Part shown: piece by piece, positions 54,580 to 63,730 of the stretch | Position numbering within the stretch: position 1 is the stretch's first letter | Layout of the letters: every line of letters starts with the position of its first letter | NCBI RefSeq assembly: GCF_020686965.1 | Contig: NZ_JAJEPS010000001.1 | Span: 434,001-498,000 of the forward strand | Origin: Hominiventricola filiformis | Lineage (GTDB): Bacteria > Bacillota > Clostridia > Lachnospirales > Lachnospiraceae | Length of the DNA stretch: 64,000 bases | Direction of reading: 5' to 3' | The notes under the pieces: generated by a model | Seen by the model: the letters and a program-made list of their open reading frames with translations, nothing else | Told to the model about the DNA's origin: nothing | The model's database searches: none | Position numbers and translations under genes: made by a program

Positions 54580-55226
54580 GTATTTTTTGCTGTCTGCAGC
54601 CGTTTATTGAATTCCTCATAGAAATTTCCGTCCGGAGCATAGGGTGTCAGGTAAAATTTCTGCAGCACGCCCATGCTGATCTGCTTCATCTGATCCGGTG
54701 CTTTCTTCACCTGGATTTCCATATCTTTCAGATAATAGTGCCAGTCCCTGACAAAGACTTCGTACTGCTTCAGATCCGGCGTATCCAGCCATTTCTTTAC
54801 TTTTACTTTTGATTTGTCCGGCTTGGGACATTCATGAACCTGAAGAAAGTATTTAAAAGAACCATCTTCGTAGATTCTTCCCAGCGGAAATAATCTGCAG
54901 ATGCCCGGGCGGAATCCGTGAATCGAGCAGCGCCCATCCTTATTTAAAAAGGAACAGGCTTCCTTCTCCCCTGCCATCTTAAGATTTGGCAGAATCAGGC
55001 AGTCCACGATATTTAATTCGATCTTATCCACCATAAGTCCGTTAAAATCGGCCCCTAATCCACAACATAAACGGTGGATATCCAGAGGATCCAGTACAAT
55101 GGATTCTCCCATTCCGCGACAGCAGGCAGAACAGCCCTCACAGCCGCCACAGTCTGCCTTTACCATGTCGTTGGAGGTATATAATTTTCCATCTGACACT
55201 TCCTTCATGTCAATATTTCGTTCCAT
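54576..55226 (-). CDS. YkgJ-type cysteine-cluster protein
   Basis: The 216-residue protein has Cys clusters near the start (DCGGCEGCSACCRGMGES) and later CSIHGFRPGICRLFPLG, the pattern of the zinc/iron-chelating YkgJ family. Function is not known. It starts 3 bases after the TetM-like gene stops, so the two are probably one operon. Confidence 0.85.
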   Translation of the reverse strand: MERNIDMKEVSDGKLYTSNDMVKADCGGCEGCSACCRGMGESIVLDPLDIHRLCCGLGADFNGLMVDKIELNIVDCLILPNLKMAGEKEACSFLNKDGRCSIHGFRPGICRLFPLGRIYEDGSFKYFLQVHECPKPDKSKVKVKKWLDTPDLKQYEVFVRDWHYYLKDMEIQVKKAPDQMKQISMGVLQKFYLTPYAPDGNFYEEFNKRLQTAKNT

Positions 55227-55228
55227 AG

Positions 55229-57961
55229 TTATTCCTCTTGCTTCTTCTGATGGCTTCCAAACTCTGTATTTCCCATCCGTACATCCTGCAGATGTTTCTG
55301 CAGATCTTCCGGCAGGTAGTCAAAGAGATAGTTTTTGCTGCCCGGGAATTGTTCTATGTAGTCCCGGCGGATTTCCTGATTGATCCGGTTGATCTCTTCT
55401 TTTAACTCCCGCGCCGACATCATGGCACAGCCTTGTCCACGGATAATGATCTGTTCCAGACCGTCGGAGGTTGCCACCGTCACCTGATATTTCCGTCCAA
55501 TCTGGTGAGCTGTTCTTTCTATATAACTGTCTGCCGTCTCTGCTTCTTTGGTGTAGACAACGTGGATATTGTGATAAGGAACGATCTCCTCCTCATGCCC
55601 TTCTACCCGGTAGGCATCAAAGACAAGGATAAGATTGCACTTTCGAAAGCCCTGATAATTGCACATAATATCCTGCAGCTTTTCTCTGGCTCCCGCAATG
55701 CTTACTTTTGCCAGATCACTTAATTCTTCCCAGGCAAAGATGACATTATAACCATCCACCAGAAAATATTCCGGCAATTTTTCTTTTGGTTTGTAGGGTT
55801 TTGCTTTCTCCGGCTTTTCCGCTCCATAAGTTCTGGAAGCAGGATGATCGTTATAACGGCGGAGCTTTTCTTCCCCAAAAGTCCGCTGCATAATAGCCTG
55901 CAGTTCTTCTTCGTCCTCCACGCTTCCCAAAGACACTGCCGGCCGCCGTCTCTCCTCCGGCTGGTTCAGATCTTCCAGCGGATTTTCCCGGATCGCAGAT
56001 GCTCTCAGACTGCCGTTTTTCTGCAGTACGCTTTCCAGATGCATATGCTGCGGCACTTCATACCAGGGCACAATGGTACCTGCTCCATGATAACAGAAGA
56101 CGGATGAAGAAGGATTTCTGAAATCTGTCTCCGGATCATACCAGGTCTCTTCCAGTACTTCCTCCGGGTTATGGCAGCGTCCATAGCCACGGAAAATGCA
56201 GGTCAATCTGCCTCTTCCTTTTGTATAAGAATTAATCTCTTTCTGATAATTCTTAATACAGGCTACTGCCACACCTCCAGTGAGCACAGACATATCACCT
56301 TCCTGCTCCGGAAGTCCCATCTCCGCACCCATACGTTCCAGATCCATCATGGCATGTCCCAGTGTCTCAGAGGGCACTTCCAGACGAAAATCATACCAGG
56401 GTTCCAACAATACACTTTCTGCCTGCATCAGTCCCTGCCGGACAGCCCGGTAGGTTGCCTGCCGGAAGTCGCCGCCCTCGGTATGTTTCTGGTGGGCACG
56501 GCCTGCCACCAGAGTAATCCGCATATCTGTAATATCCGAGCCTGTAAGCACGCCTTTATGCTGCCGTTCTTCCAGATGCGTTAATACCAGTCGCTGCCAG
56601 TTCCGGTCCAGCAGATCTTCGCTGCAATCCGCCGCAAACTGAAGTCCGCTTCCCTGCTCACCCGGTTCCATGAGAAGATGTACTTCCGCATAGTGGCGCA
56701 GCGGTTCGAAGTGTCCCACCCCTTCTACCGTATTGGCAATGGTTTCCTTATATACAATATTTCCTTCATCAAAATCCACGGACACCTCAAAACGATCCAG
56801 AATCAGTTTTTTCAGAATCTCAATCTGCACCTCACCCATGAGCTGCACTTCGATCTCCCGCAGTTTCTCATTCCATCGAATATGAAGTTCCGGTTCCTCG
56901 TCTTCCAGAAGACGCAGTTTTCCAAGCAGCTGCACCGGATCACAGTCTCTTGGCAGCGTCAGTTTATAATTCAGTACCGGCTCCAGCACCGGGAGGTTGG
57001 TGTGATGTTCGATTCCAAGCCCTTCTCCGGCCCGCGTCTTCGTAAGTCCTGTTACCGCGCAGACCATTCCCGCTTCTGCCTCATTCACCGTCTCATATTT
57101 GGTTCCGGAATAGACACGGATCTGATTTACTTTTTCCTGCCACTCTTCTTCCTCCGCCGTTCCACTCAAGGTATCTTTTACTTTGAGCGTTCCTCCGGTC
57201 ACCCGAAGCCAGGTCAGTCTTCCTCCCTGCTCATCCCGGCTGATCTTAAAAACCCGCGCGCCGAATTCCTGCTCAGGCTCTTCTACATAAGAATACTTCT
57301 CCAGACCTCTCAGAAATTCATCCACCCGGTCGAGCTTCAACGCTGATCCAAAATAGCACGGAAATACATGACGGTCACGAATCAGTTCCCGGATCATCTG
57401 CTCAGAAACTGTTCCCTGCTCAAGATAATGTTCCAGTGCCTGTTCCTCGCAGACCGCCACATTTTCCAGAAATTCTCCGGATGTCTGATCGCAGTCAAAG
57501 TCCACGCACCGGTCATCCAGTTCCTTTTTCAGATGCTCCATGAGCAGTTCTTTATCGGTTCCATTCTGATCCATCTTATTCACAAACAGGAACACCGGAA
57601 CGCCATAGCGTTTGAGCAGCCGCCAGAGTGTTCTCGTATGTCCCTGTACTCCATCTGCTCCGCTGATGACCAGTACGGCATAGTCCAGCACCTGCAGTGT
57701 CCGCTCCATCTCTGCGGAAAAATCCGCATGGCCCGGTGTGTCCAGCAATGTTACTTTCCAGTCTCCAAGGGTGAATTCTGCCTGTTTTGAAAATATGGTA
57801 ATTCCTCTCGCCCGCTCCAGCTCGTGGGTGTCCAGAAATGCGTCTTTATTATCTACTCTTCCCAGCTTCCGGATGGTGCCGCTTTCATACAGCATCGCTT
57901 CCGATAACGTTGTCTTTCCCGCATCCACATGTGCCAGAACTGCTATACAAAGATGTTTCAA
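55229..57961 (-). CDS. TetM-like ribosomal GTPase fused to a NYN nuclease domain
   Basis: The 910-residue protein is a translation GTPase of the TetM/EF-G group in its first ~650 residues: P-loop AHVDAGKT (10-17), RGITIF, DTPGH, NKMD, and domains II-V. After a charged linker (about 655-725) it continues with a NYN/YacP-like domain (about 725-880): FLVDGYNVIFAW, LILVFDAYR and DSYIERTAHQ, ATSDG with acidic residues of the PIN-like fold. A ribosome-bound GTPase joined to an RNA nuclease suggests that it acts on stalled ribosomes. It may or may not give tetracycline resistance. The start is a TTG with a GAGGGGG site inside an inverted repeat. Confidence 0.87.
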   Translation of the reverse strand: MKHLCIAVLAHVDAGKTTLSEAMLYESGTIRKLGRVDNKDAFLDTHELERARGITIFSKQAEFTLGDWKVTLLDTPGHADFSAEMERTLQVLDYAVLVISGADGVQGHTRTLWRLLKRYGVPVFLFVNKMDQNGTDKELLMEHLKKELDDRCVDFDCDQTSGEFLENVAVCEEQALEHYLEQGTVSEQMIRELIRDRHVFPCYFGSALKLDRVDEFLRGLEKYSYVEEPEQEFGARVFKISRDEQGGRLTWLRVTGGTLKVKDTLSGTAEEEEWQEKVNQIRVYSGTKYETVNEAEAGMVCAVTGLTKTRAGEGLGIEHHTNLPVLEPVLNYKLTLPRDCDPVQLLGKLRLLEDEEPELHIRWNEKLREIEVQLMGEVQIEILKKLILDRFEVSVDFDEGNIVYKETIANTVEGVGHFEPLRHYAEVHLLMEPGEQGSGLQFAADCSEDLLDRNWQRLVLTHLEERQHKGVLTGSDITDMRITLVAGRAHQKHTEGGDFRQATYRAVRQGLMQAESVLLEPWYDFRLEVPSETLGHAMMDLERMGAEMGLPEQEGDMSVLTGGVAVACIKNYQKEINSYTKGRGRLTCIFRGYGRCHNPEEVLEETWYDPETDFRNPSSSVFCYHGAGTIVPWYEVPQHMHLESVLQKNGSLRASAIRENPLEDLNQPEERRRPAVSLGSVEDEEELQAIMQRTFGEEKLRRYNDHPASRTYGAEKPEKAKPYKPKEKLPEYFLVDGYNVIFAWEELSDLAKVSIAGAREKLQDIMCNYQGFRKCNLILVFDAYRVEGHEEEIVPYHNIHVVYTKEAETADSYIERTAHQIGRKYQVTVATSDGLEQIIIRGQGCAMMSARELKEEINRINQEIRRDYIEQFPGSKNYLFDYLPEDLQKHLQDVRMGNTEFGSHQKKQEE

Positions 57962-57966
57962 TGCAA

Positions 57967-58016
57967 AATGCCCCCTCGTGTCATAATTTAATTATTATAA
58001 CACGAAAGAGGGCATT
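57967..58016. repeat. Inverted repeat around the promoter and ribosome-binding site of the TetM-like gene
   Basis: Arms AATGCCCCCTCGTGT (57967-57981) and ACACGAAAGAGGGCATT (58000-58016) enclose an AT-rich loop with TATAAT (57999-57994) on the minus strand. As RNA it can end transcription of the upstream HD gene and can also hide the GAGGGGG site. As DNA it could be an operator. Confidence 0.6.
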
Positions 58017-58033
58017 TCGTCGAGGAGAGGGTA

Positions 58034-58525
58034 TTATGCTGTCGGATACATGGTCCGATACAGCCGTTTTCCACTTTCCGTCCGGAATATTTTGTGGTAT
58101 GCATTTCTGCATCCGTCCAGGGACACTTTATCTTCAAAAAGATTGACCAGAAAATCCGCTTCCACCAGAATCTGATAATCCATGCCGTCCATATCGTGAT
58201 AAGTATGGTGATGGCCCACCAGATAGCAGACCCGCTCTGTCACATCTACCGGCCATTCTAATCCATCCAGCAGCTTTTTCGCTTCCGCCGGGCCTTCCAG
58301 CTCCTGATATTTTCCGCTGCTGCTTCCATATTTCTGCTCAGAAATATGGATTCCAATATCATGGACCACTGCTGCACTCTCCAGCGTAAACTGGGTCTTC
58401 GAATCCAGCCCTTCCATGAGTCCGATCATTCTGGCAAATTCATATACTTTCACAAAGTGTTGAATCCTCGGCACATCTCCATGGTCATATTCCATCATAG
58501 CAGTTAACAATTTTTCTATTCTCAT
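58034..58525 (-). CDS. HD-domain phosphohydrolase-like protein
   Basis: About 163 residues from the ATG at 58525, with GGGAG 10 bases upstream; an ATG ten codons earlier has no site. HD motif AAVVHDIG and GHHHTYHDMDG are the metal-binding residues. Such proteins hydrolyse nucleotides or similar. Substrate unknown. Confidence 0.8.
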   Translation of the reverse strand: MRIEKLLTAMMEYDHGDVPRIQHFVKVYEFARMIGLMEGLDSKTQFTLESAAVVHDIGIHISEQKYGSSSGKYQELEGPAEAKKLLDGLEWPVDVTERVCYLVGHHHTYHDMDGMDYQILVEADFLVNLFEDKVSLDGCRNAYHKIFRTESGKRLYRTMYPTA

Positions 58526-58601
58526 CTTAGCGGCACTCCCGTTCTTTTTTTCCATTTTATCACAGGTGATTATTCTCAGAATAGTGCTTTTTCAGAAATA
58601 C

Positions 58602-58657
58602 AAAAAGCCCGGAAAGCTTTACGCCTCCCGGACCTTCTGTTATTTATTCGCAAACAC
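58602..58657 (-). terminator. Terminator hairpin with relic of an Rpn gene 3' end
   Basis: GTCCGGGAGG (58633-58624) and CTTTCCGGGC (58616-58607, after a 7-base loop) pair with wobbles and are followed by TTTTT on the minus strand. The adjoining 58628-58657 matches the 3' end of the Rpn gene at 39733-39762 with one mismatch, so an Rpn copy once lay here or moved its terminator here. Confidence 0.65.
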
Positions 58658-58682
58658 TCTACAAATATAGGTTAAATCCACA

Positions 58683-58898
58683 TTAAGCACATACAGTTGA
58701 AAAACTGTTGTAATACTCCTTAAAGAATTCATTCAGCATACTTAAAATTTTTCTCATAACAGACACCTTGCCTTTCTTGTGCACTGTGTTTTCTTCCACA
58801 GCATGTTCAGTTACGATTGGATTTTCAGATCTGATTTCCTTTTGTTGAGTATAATGTACCACAGCTGTGCATAAATGTGAAATACATATAGTAATCAT
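58683..58898 (-). CDS. Doubtful small ORF downstream of cstA
   Basis: A 71-codon frame with no ribosome-binding site at its ATG. A shorter start (MRKILSMLNEFFKEYY, ATG near 58756) has AAGGTG upstream and would give a 24-residue peptide. No family is recognised. The stretch 58556-58923 otherwise holds the terminator and the Rpn relic. Confidence 0.3.
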   Translation of the reverse strand: MITICISHLCTAVVHYTQQKEIRSENPIVTEHAVEENTVHKKGKVSVMRKILSMLNEFFKEYYNSFSTVCA

Positions 58899-58923
58899 GT
58901 TGCGATACTTTTTAAGTATTCTT

Positions 58924-60627
58924 TTATGCCGCCTGTTTCACGGCCTCTTTCTTCTTATTAAATAACTCTTTTCCGGAGTTTACCACGATAACCACGCCAA
59001 GCACCATTAACAGAATGGCAATAATCAGCTGCAAACCCTCTACCATGAAGACTGCGGTTCCTGCGTTGAATGCTTTGACCAGGCCGATGGTTCTCTGAAC
59101 CAATGCAGTGAAGGTGACGCAAAGCATGATGATCAGAGGAGGGAACAGGGTCTTATTCTCACGGCCGGTGACTTTCAGGAATACGCACAGGGTAATGAGT
59201 ACCAGTGCGCTCAACAGCTGATTGGCACTTCCGAACAGCGGCCAGATGTTGGAGTATCCAACCTGTGTCAGGATATAGCCGAATGCCAGTGTCACAATAG
59301 TGGAGAAGTAGGTATTGCAAAGCAATTTTCTCCAGCCCTCTGCATGTTCCATATCATCCACACTGAACAGTTCCTGGAAGGACATACGCCCGATTCTTGC
59401 AACAGCATCCAGACTGGTCAGCGCCAGAGCGGATACACACATGGTCATGAAGCAGGATGCCACATAGACCGGAACACCGAACATTTCCAGAAGTCCTGCA
59501 ACCCCGCCGGAAAAGACCTGGAACGGAGTTCCTGCTGCGGCAGTTCCGTCTGCCGCTGCGGCTGCACCTGCCACGCAGAGTGCCAGCACTGCCAGAAGAC
59601 TTTCCAGAACCATGGCTCCATATCCGACTTTCAGCATATCTTTCTCATTTGCTACGGTCTTGGAAGAAGTACCGGAAGATACCAGGCTGTGGAATCCGGA
59701 AACAGCTCCGCATGCAACGGTAACAAACAAAATCGGGAACAGATTTCCAAGATTGTCATTATGGAATCCGGTGTATACCGGCAGATTCATGTTCGGATGT
59801 GCAACCACAAGTCCAAGAGTTGCTCCGATGATCATGCCTGCAAACATGAAGGTAGTCATATAATCACGAGGCTGTTTCATCAGCCACATCGGAAGAACAG
59901 ATGCCAGGAAAATATAAGCAAATGTGATGTAGGACCAGGTTGCTTTATCTGCCACCATCGGAAGGTTCATGCCAATTCCAAGAGCAGCTACGGTGCATAC
60001 CAGACCAAGTACTACTTCTTTCCAGCCGCTTACTTTGCATTGTTTCTGGATCAGTCCGAAGATAACTGCAAATACCATGAACAGAATGGAAATGGTTCCG
60101 GCTGCTCCGTTGACCTGTGCATTTTCGGCAAGGGAAGCAACTCCGTCTGTAACGGTATAGGCATTAAAAGTACCGGCTACCATATCGGCAAATGCGGCAA
60201 TCACAATCAGGGTAAACAGCCAACAGAACAGAAGGAATAATTTTCTTCCGGTCTTGCCAATGTATTTCTCGATCAAAAGTCCCATGGATTTTCCTTCATT
60301 CTTTACACTGGCATACAGTGCTCCGAAATCGGTAACAGCTCCGAAGAAAATGCCTCCCAGGAGAATCCAGAGCAGTACCGGCAGCCAGCCAAATGCTGCC
60401 GCCTGAATAGCTCCCGTCACAGGGCCTGCACCTGCGATGGAAGAAAACTGATGGGCAAATACCACCCATCCATCTGTCGGTACATAATCTTTTCCATCTT
60501 CTTTTGTGTAAGCCGGCGTCTTTGCCTTCGGGTCGATGCCCCATTTGTTCGCCAGCCAGCGTCCGTATAAAGTATAGCCTGCCAGCAGGCAGACAGCTGC
60601 GATTGCTACGATCACTAACGTATTCAT
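58924..60627 (-). CDS. cstA: CstA-family carrier, copy 1
   Basis: The 567-residue protein is a carbon-starvation family carrier with about 14-16 membrane helices. FSSIAGAGPVTGAIQAAAFG and SGFHSLVSSGTSSK are typical. Family members import pyruvate or peptides. It is preceded by a T-box leader, so uptake is tied to the charge of some tRNA. The C-terminus ends NKKKEAVKQAA. ATG with GAGGAGAG upstream. Confidence 0.92.
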   Translation of the reverse strand: MNTLVIVAIAAVCLLAGYTLYGRWLANKWGIDPKAKTPAYTKEDGKDYVPTDGWVVFAHQFSSIAGAGPVTGAIQAAAFGWLPVLLWILLGGIFFGAVTDFGALYASVKNEGKSMGLLIEKYIGKTGRKLFLLFCWLFTLIVIAAFADMVAGTFNAYTVTDGVASLAENAQVNGAAGTISILFMVFAVIFGLIQKQCKVSGWKEVVLGLVCTVAALGIGMNLPMVADKATWSYITFAYIFLASVLPMWLMKQPRDYMTTFMFAGMIIGATLGLVVAHPNMNLPVYTGFHNDNLGNLFPILFVTVACGAVSGFHSLVSSGTSSKTVANEKDMLKVGYGAMVLESLLAVLALCVAGAAAAADGTAAAGTPFQVFSGGVAGLLEMFGVPVYVASCFMTMCVSALALTSLDAVARIGRMSFQELFSVDDMEHAEGWRKLLCNTYFSTIVTLAFGYILTQVGYSNIWPLFGSANQLLSALVLITLCVFLKVTGRENKTLFPPLIIMLCVTFTALVQRTIGLVKAFNAGTAVFMVEGLQLIIAILLMVLGVVIVVNSGKELFNKKKEAVKQAA

Positions 60628-60669
60628 TTCTTCTCTCTCCTCATCTTATTGTTTTTATGTTTCAGATCA

Positions 60670-60984
60670 AAAAAACCTTCGTCTCCTCCAGATGGATTCT
60701 GAAGAAGACGAAGGTCTGTAAATTCCTCCGCGTTACCACTTCTCTTGCCGGAAACTTCCGGCCTCTCTGCCACATCCTCGACAGTCTTTTCTGTCAATGA
60801 ATATGCGTCCTCATAACGGTGGACTGCCCGTCCTGAATTACTTGCATTTCCTTTCACTCAGACTGCTGGCAGGGGATGAATTCTTTCCATGCCTGTTTTC
60901 TCACACCAGCCGAAAACTCTCTGATAAGCATTGCGGAAACAATCCGTATCCTGTTCACTGCATTTGATCTATGAAACGATTACG
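60670..60984 (-). promoter_or_regulatory. T-box riboswitch leader of cstA copy 1
   Basis: The minus strand has the T-box sequence AAGTGGTAACGCGG (60741-60728), the stem I element CAGAGAG...GGCTGGTGTGAG (about 60935-60905) and a terminator (ACCTTCGTC...GACGAAGGT, 60715-60675) with TTTTTTT. Uncharged tRNA would pair with the T-box and allow transcription of cstA. The specifier codon lies near GAATTCATCCCC (60883 down); TTC (Phe) is my best reading, but ATT (Ile) or TCA (Ser) cannot be excluded. Confidence 0.87.
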
Positions 60985-61012
60985 ATTATAGTCCGCTTTT
61001 TTTAAATGTCAA
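60985..61012 (-). promoter_or_regulatory. Promoter of the T-box/cstA transcript
   Basis: TTGACA (61012-61007), a 16-base spacer and TATAAT (60990-60985). Confidence 0.82.
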
Positions 61013-61096
61013 CATTTTTTGAAAATGAGAAAATATTTTTTGTTTATGAAATAAAACATGAATTTATTTCATTGATATATTTCCTTTTATTCATCG

Positions 61097-61120
61097 AAAA
61101 AGGCGCCCCTAAGGACGCCT
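61097..61120 (-). terminator. Terminator of cstA copy 2
   Basis: AGGCGTCC-TTA-GGGGCGCCT forms a short GC stem followed by TTTTTCG on the minus strand, 44 bases past the stop of the gene. Confidence 0.78.
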
Positions 61121-61163
61121 CATTTCATGCCGTATTTCAATATGTTTGCTAAATCCCCGTTGA

Positions 61164-62891
61164 TTAAGCGTTTGCTTTTTTCGGGTTTTTCAGAGTCTGA
61201 ACACCCTCAATAACAAGGACAATAGCAAGGACGATCAGCAGAACTCCAAGAATGGACTGTGCCCAGGGACCCCAGTCTGCTCCGCCAGCCATGATCATAC
61301 CAACCTGATTCTTTACAGTCAGACACAGGGAAGAGATGGTAACGATGATCATGAATCCCATCGGAAACAGGAACATCTTATTGTTCTTTCCAAGATTGCC
61401 AAGCCAGGTAGCAACAGCCAGAAGACCGATACCTGCAAGCAGCTGGTTTGCAGCTCCGAACAGACCCCAGATCTTACCGTATCCGTTCATACCAAGCAGG
61501 ATACCAAGAACAACCGTCAGGATGGTAGCAAAGTACGGATTAACCATCACTTTCTTCCAGCCTTCTTTTACATCTGCAGCAGTTTCACCCGGCTCCAGCC
61601 AGAACTCCTGGAACATGAAACGTGCAAGACGGGTTGCAGTATCCAGAGAGGTCAGACAGAATGCAGAGTAAGTCAGTACCAGTAAAGAGTTCAGAATGCT
61701 GTAGCTTCCCGGAATGATGTCATCGATCATATGAGCGATACCACCACCGAAGATAGCAGTTGCACCAACCAGCGCGTTGTCCGGGTTAGCTGCATTCCAT
61801 TTGTAAGCGTATCCGATTGCACACAGAGTCAGTACTGCAAGTACGCACTCCAGAAGCATTCCGCCGTAAGCGATCGGTTTTGCATCCGTCTCTTTGTCCA
61901 GCTGTTTGGAAGTGGTTCCTGATGATACCAGTGAATGGAATCCGGAGATTGCACCACATGCTACAGTTGTAAACAGTACCGGGAACATGAACTGGAGACC
62001 GTTTCCGTTGTCTACTGCAAAGCTTGTTACTGCCGGGAACGTGCTGTCAAAGGTCGGATGAGCAACGATAACACCAAAAGCTGCTACTGCAAGCATAGCG
62101 TACAGCAGGAAAGAACTCAGGTAATCACGCGGCTGAAGCAGAATCCATACCGGTGTTACAGAGGCGATTGCAATATAAAGACCTACAATCCACATCCAGG
62201 TCTTGGTAGACAGATACAGCGGATGGAAATTCATACCAATTGCCATAATAACAACGATTGCAAGCACACCTACTACAGATGCGATGCCCATCGGCATATT
62301 ACGGCGATATACGCAGAAACCAAATACGATAGCAATGAGAATGAACAGAATGGAAATCATTGCTACCGTAGCCGGAGTAGCAGATTTAGCCATATCAAGA
62401 GCTCCACTCTCATCATAAACAGCACCGAAAGTAGATGCTACAATAGAAGCAAATGCTGCTACTACCAGGATCAGTGTCAGATAAGAGAAGATGATAAACA
62501 GCTGTTTTGCACGTTTACTCATATTAGCGGAAATGATCTCTCCGATGGACTGTCCTTTATTGCGGACAGATGCGAACAGTGCACCAAAGTCATGCACGCC
62601 GCCGAAGAAGATACCTCCAACAAGGATCCAAAGAGTTACAGGAAGCCATCCGAACATAGCTGCTCCGATCGGTCCGGTAATCGGGCCTGCACCTGCGATG
62701 GATGAGAAATGATGTCCCATCAGAACCGGAGCTTTTGCCGGTACGTAGTCAACACCATCTTCCATGGTATGAGCCGGTGTTTCCGTTTTGTTTTCACCTA
62801 CGCCCCACTGTTTGCACAGCCAGCCGCCGTAACAGACGTATCCAGCTACCAGGATAGCGACGCAGATGATGAGAAGTACTAATGAATTCAT
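61164..62891 (-). CDS. cstA: CstA-family carrier, copy 2
   Basis: The 575-residue protein is a second CstA carrier (FSSIAGAGPITGPIGAAMFG, SGFHSLVSSGTTSKQLD) with many membrane helices. It starts at an ATG that overlaps the stop of the upstream 177-residue gene as ATGA, so the two are translated together. It has no T-box. Its substrate may differ from copy 1. Confidence 0.92.
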   Translation of the reverse strand: MNSLVLLIICVAILVAGYVCYGGWLCKQWGVGENKTETPAHTMEDGVDYVPAKAPVLMGHHFSSIAGAGPITGPIGAAMFGWLPVTLWILVGGIFFGGVHDFGALFASVRNKGQSIGEIISANMSKRAKQLFIIFSYLTLILVVAAFASIVASTFGAVYDESGALDMAKSATPATVAMISILFILIAIVFGFCVYRRNMPMGIASVVGVLAIVVIMAIGMNFHPLYLSTKTWMWIVGLYIAIASVTPVWILLQPRDYLSSFLLYAMLAVAAFGVIVAHPTFDSTFPAVTSFAVDNGNGLQFMFPVLFTTVACGAISGFHSLVSSGTTSKQLDKETDAKPIAYGGMLLECVLAVLTLCAIGYAYKWNAANPDNALVGATAIFGGGIAHMIDDIIPGSYSILNSLLVLTYSAFCLTSLDTATRLARFMFQEFWLEPGETAADVKEGWKKVMVNPYFATILTVVLGILLGMNGYGKIWGLFGAANQLLAGIGLLAVATWLGNLGKNNKMFLFPMGFMIIVTISSLCLTVKNQVGMIMAGGADWGPWAQSILGVLLIVLAIVLVIEGVQTLKNPKKANA

Positions 62892-63421
62892 TGTTTACTT
62901 ACTCCCTTCCGTGTTTGCGAATATAGTACTTTTTTCAAAATTTTCGCTACATGATGGCCGCTGCGGTTGGCATCAATACGGCTGTCTGCCACACGCACCA
63001 GCGCTGCATGAAAATTCATCCAGCCATGCAGTGAAAAATGAAAACTTTTGTAAATACGGCATTTTTTCAGTGCCTTCAGCGCGTCCTCATCACAGGTATC
63101 GCACACAAAGACTGCCGTAATATAGGAGGCCATATGTCCCGGACCCACATGGATCCGTTTCATGCCATCCTCATGGATGTAATCCCTCCACTGCTCGAAA
63201 AGCGGCAGTGTCAGATGGGGAATGTTCAGCAGATAGAGAAATTCCTCATTTTCCGCAGACCATAATTCTGCTTTTTTGGAGATTACATACTGACCGGAAT
63301 GCTCAAAAAAATCACAGCGGGCTGTGATCGGGGTCTGATCATCTTCGATCATGTGAATATTATAATATGGCCCATAGTTTTTCAGTAACCGCTCGATTGC
63401 TGACTCTCTTGTATACTGCAT
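62888..63421 (-). CDS. Unknown 177-residue protein coupled to cstA copy 2
   Basis: A soluble protein with a Cys pair (VCDTCDED, about 110-117), His-rich stretches and the segment HGWMNFHAALVRVADSRIDA. I do not recognise the family. The overlap with cstA and the strong promoter upstream suggest it helps CstA function or expression. Confidence 0.72.
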   Translation of the reverse strand: MQYTRESAIERLLKNYGPYYNIHMIEDDQTPITARCDFFEHSGQYVISKKAELWSAENEEFLYLLNIPHLTLPLFEQWRDYIHEDGMKRIHVGPGHMASYITAVFVCDTCDEDALKALKKCRIYKSFHFSLHGWMNFHAALVRVADSRIDANRSGHHVAKILKKVLYSQTRKGVSKQ

Positions 63422-63487
63422 TCCGTTTCTTCCAATCTATATCAGTCAAAATCAATTTTTCATAAAAATTTTATAAAAACTTTATAC

Positions 63488-63516
63488 ATTATAATCCTTC
63501 ATACATAAATATGCAA
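63488..63516 (-). promoter_or_regulatory. Promoter of the 177-residue gene and cstA copy 2
   Basis: TTGCAT (63516-63511), a 17-base spacer and TATAAT (63493-63488). Confidence 0.8.
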
Positions 63517-63568
63517 GTTTTTTATGTGTTTACACAAAATTTTTGCCATAAATTTACAGTCTTTATTT

Positions 63569-63730
63569 TCAATCATGTGATTTTTTCGATCCATCCGTAT
63601 GTTCCAACAGAATTCCCGTAACAAGCATGCCGATAATCCGCGGCAGCTGAAGTCGTTGTACAATGGCGGCCATGGCAAGGCCCACCAGAAAAATAAGTGA
63701 AAGTGATGCTAATATATTTTTCCCTGTCAA
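63569..63730 (-). pseudogene. Truncated N-terminus of a CPA2 cation:proton antiporter
   Basis: A 53-codon frame opening at TTG (63730) reads NILASLSLIFLVGLAMAAIV then QRLQLPRIIGMLVTGILLEH and stops at 63569 (SHD). This is the start of a Na+/H+ or K+/H+ antiporter (normally about 380-600 residues), so a deletion or rearrangement removed the rest. It overlaps the end of the HEPN gene by 4 bases. Confidence 0.65.
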
